Source: DASRQK01 sp040392005
GTDB taxonomy: Bacteria; Bacteroidota; Bacteroidia; Sphingobacteriales; Sphingobacteriaceae
Direction of reading: 5' to 3'
DNA: 64,000 nucleotides
NCBI GenBank assembly: GCA_040392005.1
Contig: JBEBWT010000004.1
Coordinates: forward strand, 35,224-99,223
The notes below the pieces were generated by a model. The model was not told where the DNA came from and made no database searches. It was given only the letters and a program-made list of their open reading frames with translations. The position numbers and the translations under genes were made by a program. Numbering within the stretch: position 1 is the stretch's first letter; each line of letters starts with the position of its first letter. Below are positions 9,263-16,919 of this stretch, piece by piece.

Positions 9263-9910
9263 TTATTCTTCATCACCGGAGATCGCTTCCACTCCACCTT
9301 TCAACTTGGTAATCAAGCTGAAACGGTTCAGGTTCTGATCCTGCAGGATGTCGATCACCTTTTTGATGTCAGGATACTTCTCATTCGCATCTCCCTTGAT
9401 GGAAATCCGCATCTGCTCATTGTACAAAGCTGCAGTAGCCGTACGGGCAGCATGGATCCAATGATACATCTCATTACTCAGGTTATTGGTGGTGTCGCTG
9501 GGAATCCCGGGCTGAAGGCCTGGTTTTGCCCGCTGTTCCATGTCCATTGCTATGAGTTGTTTCAGGTTATGCATTGGCACACCAAACTCGTCCATCAAAG
9601 CGAACCTTGCTTTTTCCTCTTCCGTAAACTGGATATTGTAATTTTCAGACATCGTTTCCAGCATTCTGGTACGGATCTGCGGACCCTTCACTCCGAAAAA
9701 CAATTTTCCGCCATCACCCACTGTCACCATCCCCAATTTGTCATCAGGAATTTTCACCTGTGTCACCGAAGCGGGTGTATCCACTTCCAGTGCTTCGGGC
9801 TGACGGGCGGTTGCCGTCAAAACGAAGAAGGTCAGCAGCAGGAAGGACACGTCGCACATTGCGGTCATGTCGATTACTGTACTTGCTCTTTTTACTTTTG
9901 CCCTTGCCAT
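9263..9910 (-). CDS. exbD: ExbD/TolR-type biopolymer transport protein (first copy)
   Basis: This 215-aa protein has a short basic N-terminus, then a transmembrane helix at about residues 14-34 with the conserved aspartate in MCDVSFLLLTFFVL. A long periplasmic part follows that is larger than in E. coli ExbD. It includes a mid-domain insertion around residues 90-150, and the ExbD C-terminal fold follows (DIKKVIDILQDQNLNRFSL). It is encoded between exbB and a second exbD; two ExbD paralogues in tandem are common in Bacteroidota Ton operons. Confidence 0.92.
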   Translation of the reverse strand: MARAKVKRASTVIDMTAMCDVSFLLLTFFVLTATARQPEALEVDTPASVTQVKIPDDKLGMVTVGDGGKLFFGVKGPQIRTRMLETMSENYNIQFTEEEKARFALMDEFGVPMHNLKQLIAMDMEQRAKPGLQPGIPSDTTNNLSNEMYHWIHAARTATAALYNEQMRISIKGDANEKYPDIKKVIDILQDQNLNRFSLITKLKGGVEAISGDEE

Positions 9911-10012
9911 ATCTACACAATTATTAAGATATAATTCTACAATCTGTTAATAAGATGCAATACTGCCGGATATTCCATAAATAAATCCGGCAATATTGTG
10001 ATTTATCTTTTT

Positions 10013-10843
10013 TTATTTGTGTGTAGCCGCGTAGGTCTGGATGATCGAGAAACCAGCTTCATCAATGGAATAGGTCAGGGTATCGATCTTCGACGTAAAG
10101 ATATTGTAAAATATAATTGCAATCGTTGAAGTCGCGATACCAGTAGCCGTATTGATAAGGGCCTCGGAAATACCATTCGCCAGCGCTGCTGAATCCGGCG
10201 CACCGCCTGTCGCCAAAGCGGAGAACGCACGGATCATCCCGGTCACCGTTCCCAACAGACCGGTCAGGGTACCGATGGATACCAGTGTCGCAATGATGGT
10301 CAGGTTTTTCTCCAGCATTGGCATCTCAAGAGCAGTAGCTTCTTCGATTTCTTTCTGAATAGCCAATACAGATTGCTCTGTGTCCAGGTTAGGGTTGGCA
10401 GAAACATCTTTGTATTTCAACAAACCGGATTTGATTACATTCGCAACCGAACCTTTTTGTTTGTCACATTCTGCAATAGCCGAATCCAGATTTCCTGCGC
10501 CAATCAGGCCCTGGACCTTGCGGACAAAATTACCGACATTGCCTTTTCCGGAAGCTTTGCTGATCACGATAAAGCGTTCGATCGCAAATACCCACACCAT
10601 CAGGAACAAGCCCAACAGAACAGGAACGACGAATCCTGCTTTATAAACCATTCCGTAATAGTTACCTTCTTTTGGTTGGTTCTCGATGTTGTTATCGATA
10701 AAGTTCGAGGGGTCTCCCATAACCTTAAAATAAACCAATGCTCCGATAGCGAAACAGATTACGATTGCCAGACTTGCAAAAATATTAGAGGTTGAATTAC
10801 CCTTCTCTTGCTTTGCATTGCTTGTTTTTGGTGCGTTTGCCAT
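10013..10843 (-). CDS. exbB: MotA/TolQ/ExbB proton-channel protein
   Basis: This 276-aa protein is the proton-conducting stator partner of ExbD. A hydrophobic segment at about 24-41 is followed by a second helix at about 65-88 and then a cytoplasmic region. The two conserved C-terminal channel helices lie at about 165-200 and 215-250, with IGTLTGLLGTVTGM and INTATGIATSTIAII carrying the conserved Gly/Thr residues of the family. It is the first gene of the operon and is preceded by a 441-bp AT-rich region with a palindrome 71 bp upstream. Confidence 0.92.
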   Translation of the reverse strand: MANAPKTSNAKQEKGNSTSNIFASLAIVICFAIGALVYFKVMGDPSNFIDNNIENQPKEGNYYGMVYKAGFVVPVLLGLFLMVWVFAIERFIVISKASGKGNVGNFVRKVQGLIGAGNLDSAIAECDKQKGSVANVIKSGLLKYKDVSANPNLDTEQSVLAIQKEIEEATALEMPMLEKNLTIIATLVSIGTLTGLLGTVTGMIRAFSALATGGAPDSAALANGISEALINTATGIATSTIAIIFYNIFTSKIDTLTYSIDEAGFSIIQTYAATHK

Positions 10844-10913
10844 TTTTTTGAATTTTAGATTTTACGTTGTTAAATATGATTTTTTAAATTACTTGTGCTA
10901 ATTAAAATAAATT

Positions 10914-10928
10914 GCCAGATAATCTGGC
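10914..10928. repeat. Palindrome upstream of exbB
   Basis: This is a 15-bp perfect palindrome around a single central base (GCCAGAT, A, ATCTGGC) in an otherwise AT-rich leader, 71 bp before the exbB start. Flanking ATT/AAT bases could extend a hairpin. On the minus strand T-rich sequence follows, so it may be a regulator-binding site or a leader hairpin of the Ton operon. Which of these applies cannot be told from sequence alone. Confidence 0.5.
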
Positions 10929-11045
10929 GCAATAAAAACAATTTTTCTTAAAATAACGAAATGTATGTGTCAAATAATTGCTTAGTGTATTACTTCCTTC
11001 ATTGTTTTGGCGTGCAGCAGCAGCATCGACTAACCAACTTTGTTC

Positions 11046-11063
11046 TATTAAAAGACTTTAATA
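11046..11063. repeat. AT-rich inverted repeat
   Basis: TATTAAA and TTTAATA are separated by AGAC, a perfect 7-bp stem with a 4-nt loop. It consists only of A-T pairs, so as RNA it would be weak. It lies about 200 bp upstream of exbB. It may be an operator-like site or chance in AT-rich DNA. Confidence 0.35.
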
Positions 11064-11284
11064 TTCAATGACTGAAGTAATTTTTTACAATGAAAACTAT
11101 TTTTTTTTGTATTTGCAAATAAAAGCAAAAATTTAATATTCACAGGTCCAGTCATTTCTCTCTTCTTTCGCAAAATAAAATTCCGGAAAAATCACGAATA
11201 ATGCCGTCAATCAATCAGAAAAACAGTATTTTTACAATATAAATTTGGAATTGGTGACTGAAGGTAACTGACATACTTCCTTCA

Positions 11285-11632
11285 TCATCCCAATATTTTT
11301 ACATTGTATCCTGCTGCGACCAATACTTCCTGTATCCGTTTTCTGAAATCTCCCTGTATAATTATTTCATTATCCTTCGCACTTCCGCCTACCGCACATT
11401 TCTGTTTCAGGAATCTGGACAATTCATTCAGATCCTGTTCATTGCCTCTAAAACCCTTCACCAATGTGACCAGCTTGCCCTTCCGGGCCTTCTTGTCCAG
11501 TTGCACCGTAAGCCGTTGCTGCCGGGGGGCCAGGGTCTCTGTTTCTGCCTGTTCCTCCGCCAACTCGTACGAAAACGAGTCGTCCGTAGAATAGACGATC
11601 CCTGCGTACTGCTGCTTTTTCAACTTTGCCAT
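11285..11632 (-). CDS. SUI1/eIF1-like translation initiation factor (YciH family)
   Basis: This 115-aa protein is of the YciH/SUI1 family, bacterial relatives of eukaryotic eIF1 that bind the small ribosomal subunit and influence start-codon choice. The SUI1 core is recognisable: LVKGFRGNEQDLNELSRFLK, then CAVGGSAKDNEIIIQGD, then a C-terminal VLVAAGYNVKILG. The frame stays open upstream to 11803, but family similarity begins at MAKLKKQQ. The longer start would also run antisense through the metK riboswitch, so I chose 11632. It is divergent from metK. Confidence 0.87.
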   Translation of the reverse strand: MAKLKKQQYAGIVYSTDDSFSYELAEEQAETETLAPRQQRLTVQLDKKARKGKLVTLVKGFRGNEQDLNELSRFLKQKCAVGGSAKDNEIIIQGDFRKRIQEVLVAAGYNVKILG

Positions 11633-11672
11633 CTGTTCTGATTTGTCGATTTTCTGTAAAGTTAAGCCTAAG

Positions 11673-11704
11673 TTTTGATAAAAAAGGAAAGTATCGTACA
11701 TTTG
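11673..11704 (+). promoter_or_regulatory. Bacteroidota-type promoter of metK
   Basis: TTTTG (11673-11677), 19 nt, then TACATTTG (11697-11704) matches the phylum consensus TTTG/TTG, 17-23 nt, TAnnTTTG. The expected transcription start is about 11709-11712, immediately before the first paired bases of the riboswitch, which supports both calls. Confidence 0.8.
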
Positions 11705-11712
11705 CACCATAC

Positions 11713-11785
11713 AAGTGGATTGATTTGTATATGCGACTACCGGTCGCATCAGATTGCAACCACGTAAAAAAAGTGCTAAAAGAAC
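11713..11785 (+). ncRNA. SAM-II (SAM-alpha) riboswitch in the metK leader
   Basis: The blocks of the SAM-II pseudoknot occur in order: P1 strand GTGG (11715-11718), the loop block TGATTTG (11721-11727), TTGCA (11754-11758), P1 partner CCACGT (11760-11765), an A-rich linker, and the conserved GCTAAAAG (11775-11782). This matches the Agrobacterium metA SAM-II sequence as I remember it, nearly block for block. The loop also carries an additional perfect hairpin, ATGCGAC/GTCGCAT (11731-11749). SAM binding should lower expression of the SAM synthetase encoded about 60 nt downstream. That distance is long for simple masking of a ribosome-binding site, so the mechanism is open. Confidence 0.88.
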
Positions 11786-11845
11786 CTTCCGTTTGATTTT
11801 CACCTTTTTTGCGGTATTTTTTATTTTTTTTAGATTTATCTTATT

Positions 11846-13102
11846 ATGCCGTATTTATTTACTTCGGAATCGGTGTCAGAAGGGCATCCGGACAAAATAG
11901 CTGATCAGATTTCAGATTCATTGATTGATCATTTCCTGGCCTGGGACAAGGATTCGAGGGTAGCTATTGAAACACTGGTGACTACGGGCCAGGTGGTACT
12001 GGCGGGGGAAGTAAAATCCAAAATCTACCTGGATGTACAGAAAATCACCCGGTCGGTTATCGAAAAGGTGGGTTATACCAAATCTGAATACATGTTTGAA
12101 GCCAATTCCTGCGGGATCCTCTCCGCCATCCATGAGCAATCCCCGGATATCAACCGGGGGGTGGACCGGGGAAATCCGGAAGATCAGGGAGCCGGGGACC
12201 AGGGGATCATGTTTGGTTATGCAACCAATGAAACCGAAAACTATATGCCGCTGGCGCTGGATCTGTCCCACCGCCTGCTGTCCGAACTGGCCGGGCTGAG
12301 AAGAGAGACCCGGGAGATCCCATACCTCAGACCGGACTCCAAAGCCCAGGTCACCCTGGAATATAGCGATCAGCACAAACCCATCCGCATCGATGCGATC
12401 GTGATCTCCACCCAGCATGATGATTTTGACCCGGACGAGGCCGCCATGCTGAAAAGGATTGAGCAGGACATGATCCATATTCTGATCCCCCGCGTGAAAG
12501 CCCAACTGAAACCGGAATTGCAGGCACTGTTCACAGACGGGATCAAATACCACATCAACCCGACCGGCAAGTTTGTGATCGGTGGCCCGCATGGTGATAC
12601 CGGTCTGACCGGACGAAAAATCATTGTGGATACCTATGGCGGAAAAGGCGGACATGGTGGCGGAGCCTTTTCAGGCAAAGATCCCTCAAAGGTTGATCGT
12701 TCAGCGGCTTATGCCACCCGGCACATTGCCAAAAACCTGGTAGCGGCCGGTATTGCCAGTGAGATCCTGGTGCAGATCTCCTATGCGATCGGGGTAAAAG
12801 ATCCGATGGGGGTGTATGTCAATACTTTTGGATCTGCCGGACACGGGTTGTCGGACAGTCAGATTGCGGCTAAAATCAATGAAATCTTTGATCTGACTCC
12901 TTACGGAATCGAGCAGAGGCTGAAGCTGCGCAATCCGATCTATGCCGAAACTGCCGCCTATGGACATATGGGACGTACACCGGTCACCGTTTCCAAGACT
13001 TTTGAAAACAGTAATGGTGAAATTGCCACCTGTGAAGTAGAATTGTTTACCTGGGAAAAACTGGATTACGTAGATAAAATCCGGTCATCATTCGGCATCT
13101 AA
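11846..13102 (+). CDS. metK: S-adenosylmethionine synthetase
   Basis: This 418-aa cytoplasmic enzyme makes S-adenosylmethionine from methionine and ATP. Signatures are SEGHPDKIADQISD at the N-terminus, GAGDQGIMFGYA near residue 115, and the phosphate-binding loop with GGKGGHGGGAFSGKD at about residues 266-280. Length is in the range for Bacteroidota MetK. It starts with ATG without a Shine-Dalgarno sequence. The leader of about 135 nt begins with a SAM-II riboswitch, giving direct product feedback. The 3' end overlaps the convergent fabD by 15 bp. Confidence 0.97.
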   Translation: MPYLFTSESVSEGHPDKIADQISDSLIDHFLAWDKDSRVAIETLVTTGQVVLAGEVKSKIYLDVQKITRSVIEKVGYTKSEYMFEANSCGILSAIHEQSPDINRGVDRGNPEDQGAGDQGIMFGYATNETENYMPLALDLSHRLLSELAGLRRETREIPYLRPDSKAQVTLEYSDQHKPIRIDAIVISTQHDDFDPDEAAMLKRIEQDMIHILIPRVKAQLKPELQALFTDGIKYHINPTGKFVIGGPHGDTGLTGRKIIVDTYGGKGGHGGGAFSGKDPSKVDRSAAYATRHIAKNLVAAGIASEILVQISYAIGVKDPMGVYVNTFGSAGHGLSDSQIAAKINEIFDLTPYGIEQRLKLRNPIYAETAAYGHMGRTPVTVSKTFENSNGEIATCEVELFTWEKLDYVDKIRSSFGI

Positions 13103-13984
13103 GCCTGCTGATGCCGTCGCTGCTTCCCGGTTGATTTTCCGGACCAGTCCCTGAAGCACATTACCCGGGCCGACCTCTACAAAAGAGGCGGCGCCGTCCT
13201 GGATCATATTGGAGATGGTCTGGGTCCAGCGGACCGCACCGGTCAGTTGGGCAATGAGGTTCTGTCTGATCCGGGCAGGATCCACATAGGGTTTTGCGTC
13301 GATGTTCTGATAAACGGGACAGCGGGGTTCCCGGATATCGGTGACTTCAATGGCCGCCTGCAATTCCACGCGGGCCGCTTCCATCAGCGGAGAATGAAAA
13401 GCGCCACCCACATTGAGTTTCAATGCTCTTTTCGCTCCGGCTGCCAGCAGCAGCTCACAAGCTTTGTCGATCCCGGAAACGGTCCCGGAAATGACCAACT
13501 GCCCGGGGCAGTTGTAATTGGCGGGCACGACCACTTCGTCCACGCGCTGACAGATATCCTCGACCGTAAAATCATCCAGCCCCAGCACAGCAGCCATTGC
13601 CGAAGGCTGTATCTCCGTCGCTTTCTGCATGGCATTGGCCCTGGCAGCAACCAGCCGGAGACCGTCTTCCATATTCATGGCCCCCGCAGCGACCAGTGCC
13701 GAAAACTCACCCAACGAATGCCCGGCAACCATCAGGGGATCAAATCTTTTTCCCAGTGCGCTGGCCAGTATCACCGAATGCAGAAAGATGGCCGGCTGTG
13801 TCACCCTGGTTTGTTTGAGTTCTTCGTCCGTGCCGGCGAACATAATATCCGTAATCCTGAATCCGAGAATCTCATTGGATTGTTCAAACAATTCTCTTGA
13901 ACCGGCATGGGAATCATACAATTCTTTTCCCATCCCTACAAACTGGGCTCCCTGACCCGGAAAGATATATGCGCTTTTCATCAT
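13088..13984 (-). CDS. fabD: Malonyl-CoA:ACP transacylase
   Basis: This 298-aa enzyme transfers malonyl from CoA to acyl carrier protein for fatty-acid synthesis. The N-terminal FPGQGAQFVGMG is followed by the catalytic serine motif GHSLGEFSA at about residues 93-101, and the conserved histidine lies in GGAFHSPLM at about residue 200. The gene starts with two ATG codons in a row, and either could be used. It is monocistronic by appearance: the neighbour downstream is convergent metK, and a promoter of the phylum type lies 45 bp upstream. Confidence 0.95.
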   Translation of the reverse strand: MMKSAYIFPGQGAQFVGMGKELYDSHAGSRELFEQSNEILGFRITDIMFAGTDEELKQTRVTQPAIFLHSVILASALGKRFDPLMVAGHSLGEFSALVAAGAMNMEDGLRLVAARANAMQKATEIQPSAMAAVLGLDDFTVEDICQRVDEVVVPANYNCPGQLVISGTVSGIDKACELLLAAGAKRALKLNVGGAFHSPLMEAARVELQAAIEVTDIREPRCPVYQNIDAKPYVDPARIRQNLIAQLTGAVRWTQTISNMIQDGAASFVEVGPGNVLQGLVRKINREAATASAGLDAE

Positions 13985-14028
13985 TCAAAATATTAGTCTT
14001 ACCTGCAAAGATAGGCCCCGCAGTCTTG

Positions 14029-14058
14029 CAAAGATAGGATTTGAAATTTTATTTCAAA
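14029..14058 (-). promoter_or_regulatory. Promoter of fabD
   Basis: On the minus strand TTTG (14058-14055), 18 nt, then TATCTTTG (14036-14029) fits the phylum consensus; transcription would begin about 38 nt before fabD. The 12-mer TGCAAAGATAGG occurs twice on the plus strand (14004-14015 and 14027-14038), so a second -7-like element sits closer to the gene. Confidence 0.65.
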
Positions 14059-14098
14059 GGTAAAATAACATGATTTCGCTACTGCCTGACGGGTTCCC

Positions 14099-15328
14099 TT
14101 ATTCCGGCAAGAAAGCCAAGCTGAACAACTGATCGGGGTCAAGCACCTCATTGGCGACTTCCAGGATCATTCCCGGATCCACCTCATCGATCTTCCGGAA
14201 AATCTCCCCAAGCGTCTGTATCCTGTCATGATCCAGCAGCGATTTTGACTGGGCAATGATCAGGGAAAGTCTGTTTTCCTCGCCAAGCGCGATCTGTCCT
14301 TTATATTTCTTGCTGGCCTGGGTCAGTTGCAGGTCACTGATTTTCTGGTTGCGGAATTTATTGAATTCCCTGAGTATGAGTTGCCGGGCTTTCAGGTATT
14401 TATCCTCATCGGTCCCAAAATAAACGGTGAACAGTCCGGTATCCGAAAAAGGGTGATAGTTGGATTCGATCGTATAGGCAATACCGTATTTCTCCCGGAC
14501 AATCATATTGAGCCTGGAACTCATGCCCATTCCTCCCAATATATTATTCAGGAGCAGCAGGCCTGTTTTTTTCTCCTCATGAATGGAATAAGCCCGGCTG
14601 CCCATTATATAATGGACCTGATTGATGGGCAATCGCTGTACCTCTGACCGGGGACTGGCGATCAACGGCCTTTCTGACGGCTTCCGTTCACCGGTATTGG
14701 CCGGCAACCAGCCAAAGTATTTTTCAGTTATTCTTCTCACCTCTTTGAGAGAATAAGGGCCACTGGTGCCGATGACAATGCCGGAAGTCCGGTAATTGTG
14801 CTTTAAAAACTGTTGAATATCTGACTGTACAATGGTTTTCAGATCCTGCTCTACGCCGAGGATATTATGTCCCAGCCCGTGCCCATCAAAGACCAGATCC
14901 TCAAAATCATCCAGGATTGCGTCCTCCGGACTATCCCGGTAAGAAGCGATTTCATCCAGTATAATACCCCTTTCCTTTGTCAATTCTTCTTGCGGAAAAA
15001 CAGAGTGGAACAACAGGTCTTCAAATAAGTCCAGCGTTCTCCCCAGATAAGGCTTTAAAAAGGAAGCGTGCAGACAGGTGTACTCTTTGGTCGTGTAGGC
15101 ATTGAGATCCGCGCCCACCGATTCCAGCCGGTTGAGAATCTGAGAGGTATTTCTCCGTTCGGTTTTTTTAAACAATAAGTGTTCAATAAAATGGGCCAGC
15201 CCAAATTTGGACTCCTGTTCATCCCTCGAACCGGCTTCCACCAAAATACAGGCATGTGCAATCGGCGAATCCACCTGCTGGTGCACCAGCCTGATCCCAT
15301 TCGGAAACCGGAATACCTCAAACTCCAT
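14099..15328 (-). CDS. M16 family zinc peptidase
   Basis: This 409-aa processing-peptidase-like protein is of the single-unit M16 type (an N-terminal catalytic half and a C-terminal inactive half). The inverted zinc motif is intact: H46-F-I-E-H50 in LAHFIEHLLF, and an acidic residue about 75 residues later can serve as the third ligand (EDAILDDFEDLVF region). No signal peptide is visible, so it is probably cytoplasmic. It lies 72 bp after ompA; a strong terminator and a promoter-like element are in that gap and in the end of ompA. Confidence 0.92.
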   Translation of the reverse strand: MEFEVFRFPNGIRLVHQQVDSPIAHACILVEAGSRDEQESKFGLAHFIEHLLFKKTERRNTSQILNRLESVGADLNAYTTKEYTCLHASFLKPYLGRTLDLFEDLLFHSVFPQEELTKERGIILDEIASYRDSPEDAILDDFEDLVFDGHGLGHNILGVEQDLKTIVQSDIQQFLKHNYRTSGIVIGTSGPYSLKEVRRITEKYFGWLPANTGERKPSERPLIASPRSEVQRLPINQVHYIMGSRAYSIHEEKKTGLLLLNNILGGMGMSSRLNMIVREKYGIAYTIESNYHPFSDTGLFTVYFGTDEDKYLKARQLILREFNKFRNQKISDLQLTQASKKYKGQIALGEENRLSLIIAQSKSLLDHDRIQTLGEIFRKIDEVDPGMILEVANEVLDPDQLFSLAFLPE

Positions 15329-15341
15329 ATATTTTTACAGC

Positions 15342-15376
15342 AAAAAAGAGGGTGTCCAATGTGATCGGACACCCTC
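15342..15376 (-). terminator. Intrinsic terminator after ompA
   Basis: On the minus strand a perfect 10-bp stem GAGGGTGTCC/GGACACCCTC (15376-15367 with 15357-15348) and a 9-nt loop are followed directly by TTTTTT (15347-15342). It lies 25 bp after the ompA stop codon and its U tract ends only 13 nt before the M16 peptidase start. Confidence 0.93.
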
Positions 15377-15388
15377 CAAGAATTTATA

Positions 15389-15417
15389 CAAACTTACTGA
15401 TTAGCGTTTGATTTCAA
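15389..15417 (-). promoter_or_regulatory. Possible M16 peptidase promoter upstream of the terminator hairpin
   Basis: On the minus strand TTG (15417-15415), 18 nt, TAAGTTTG (15396-15389) fits the consensus. It overlaps the end of the ompA coding sequence. A transcript from here would start near 15383 and run straight into the terminator hairpin before reaching the M16 gene. Short consensus matches can arise by chance. Confidence 0.5.
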
Positions 15418-16726
15418 CACGACGGTTGATCACACGACCTTCTTCAGTAGCGTTTGATGCGACTGGTCTGTCTTCACCGTAACCAACAGTATTTACTTTG
15501 TTTGCGGCTACACCAGAATTGACCAGGTAAGTTTTTACAGAATTTGCACGGTCTTTTGACAGTTGCATATTGTAAGTATCAGTACCTTCTGCAGAAGCAT
15601 GTCCTTCCAGTGTCACAGCAGCACCGCTGGAGCGCAGCTCAGAAGACAATCTGTCCAGGATAGAGTATGACTCGGTTTTCAATACAGAGCTGTCAAATTC
15701 AAACTGGATGTTTGGATAGCTGGCTACCACTTCTTCCTTGATCACCACTGGCTCAGGGAAATTGATAGGGCAACCGGAACCATCTACTACTGTACCGGCA
15801 GGAGTACCAGGGCACTTGTCATAGCGATCTGAAACGCCGTCACCATCTTCGTCACGGTTCAACAGATCAACAGTACCTTCCAGCGTAGAAACACGTTGTT
15901 TCAAGGCTTCCAGTTCGTTTCTCAGCGACTCATCTTTCAGTTCATCGTACAACATGGCAACAGGGTTGTGCCAGGTCAGATCCGGCTTGCTGCTGGAACC
16001 CAGGGAGAACTCAAGTCCACCATAGAAAGTAGAGAACCGGTTGTTGCGGGTAGTGCTAGGAGGGCCATACAAATCGTTACCCGCCAACAGATAAATATTG
16101 TATCCCAGATTCAGGGCTACACGGTCAGACAGTTTGAATTTAAATCCAAAACCAACCGGTACATAAATATCACAATCTTTGTGTTCAGATTTTCCATCGG
16201 TAACAACGGCTGATCCCGTACCATCATTGCTGGCATACTGGGTAGTGTTGAATTCATAATAACCCAATCCCATATTTGCATAGAAATTCACCATGTTTTC
16301 CCTTCTCAGGAAATCGATGGTTGCCAGTTGGAATACACCGCTCAGGGAAGCAGCATAATCAAATCTTGCAATGGATGATTGGAAGTTCTGACCAACACGT
16401 ACTTCTTTGTTGTGTCCGATCACGGCTCCCCTCTGGACATCTGCCTGCACACCGAACCAGTTGGAGAATTGCTTGCGCACATTGACTCCGTAGAATTCAC
16501 GTACTTTATGATCCCAGGGATCGTTTACTTTATTGTGGAGCAGCGTTCCTCCCGGGCCAAATGGGGTATTAGCGATGCTGATCCCTCCATTTACACCTAT
16601 GCTCCATGTTCTGTACTGTGACCTTCCGCCAAATACAGTTGGCTCCTGTGCATTTGCCACTTCGGCCAAACCAAAGACCGAAATCAGCAAACAGACCGCC
16701 GCCATTTTGATTGTAGAATACTTCAT
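15401..16726 (-). CDS. OmpA family outer-membrane protein
   Basis: This 441-aa protein starts at MKYSTIKMAAV, where a signal peptide ends after VANAQ (residue about 26). The frame is open 23 codons further upstream, but that would bury the signal. It has an N-terminal beta-barrel (about residues 40-260), a heptad segment around 270-290, and a calcium-binding thrombospondin type-3-like linker (DEDGDGVSDRYDKCPGTP). The C-terminal OmpA peptidoglycan-binding domain spans about 325-441 (NMQLSKDRANSVKTYLVNSG, ending NRRVEIKR). It is probably an abundant structural porin-like protein. It has its own promoter and terminator. Confidence 0.93.
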   Translation of the reverse strand: MKYSTIKMAAVCLLISVFGLAEVANAQEPTVFGGRSQYRTWSIGVNGGISIANTPFGPGGTLLHNKVNDPWDHKVREFYGVNVRKQFSNWFGVQADVQRGAVIGHNKEVRVGQNFQSSIARFDYAASLSGVFQLATIDFLRRENMVNFYANMGLGYYEFNTTQYASNDGTGSAVVTDGKSEHKDCDIYVPVGFGFKFKLSDRVALNLGYNIYLLAGNDLYGPPSTTRNNRFSTFYGGLEFSLGSSSKPDLTWHNPVAMLYDELKDESLRNELEALKQRVSTLEGTVDLLNRDEDGDGVSDRYDKCPGTPAGTVVDGSGCPINFPEPVVIKEEVVASYPNIQFEFDSSVLKTESYSILDRLSSELRSSGAAVTLEGHASAEGTDTYNMQLSKDRANSVKTYLVNSGVAANKVNTVGYGEDRPVASNATEEGRVINRRVEIKR

Positions 16727-16773
16727 ACTCTTTTTGTTAAAGGTTAAAAATTTTTTATTGCCTGATTTTGTTG

Positions 16774-16803
16774 CAAAATTAATCAATACTTTCAATAAAT
16801 CAA
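16774..16803 (-). promoter_or_regulatory. Promoter of ompA
   Basis: On the minus strand TTG (16803-16801), 19 nt, TAATTTTG (16781-16774) is a full match to the Bacteroidota promoter. Transcription should start about 40 nt before the chosen ATG at 16726, which argues against the longer open frame starting at 16795. Confidence 0.8.
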
Positions 16804-16919
16804 TATTATCTAAGAATAAATCAACAGTACCGACTGTGATATGATAATATCAAATACTATTCCAATTTTTTATTTCCCGGATTTTTCTCCGGAAATTAAA
16901 CACAGAATCTGCATTGGGG

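Larger units (their letters stand above)
10844..11284 (+). other. 441-bp AT-rich intergenic region
   Basis: This region lies between exbB and the SUI1-family gene, both on the minus strand. No open frame here looks like a gene in either direction. It contains two inverted repeats (listed separately) and several A/T runs. It should hold the exbB operon promoter and the 3' end of the SUI1 transcript, but I found no exact TAnnTTTG element on the minus strand and no convincing T-tailed terminator. A small RNA or a short peptide cannot be excluded by eye. Confidence 0.6.

Noticed and set aside
11773..11808. An alternative hairpin (GTG-x2-AAAA with TTTTCAC, followed by C and six Ts) overlapping the end of the SAM-II aptamer, as a SAM-dependent terminator.
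   Set aside because: The stem is short, bulged and almost only A-U. SAM binding would prevent rather than cause its formation, the opposite of the feedback expected for metK.
14004..14038. The repeated 12-mer TGCAAAGATAGG upstream of fabD as an operator pair.
   Set aside because: Each copy contains the complement of a -7 element (TATCTTTG), which explains the repetition without a regulator.
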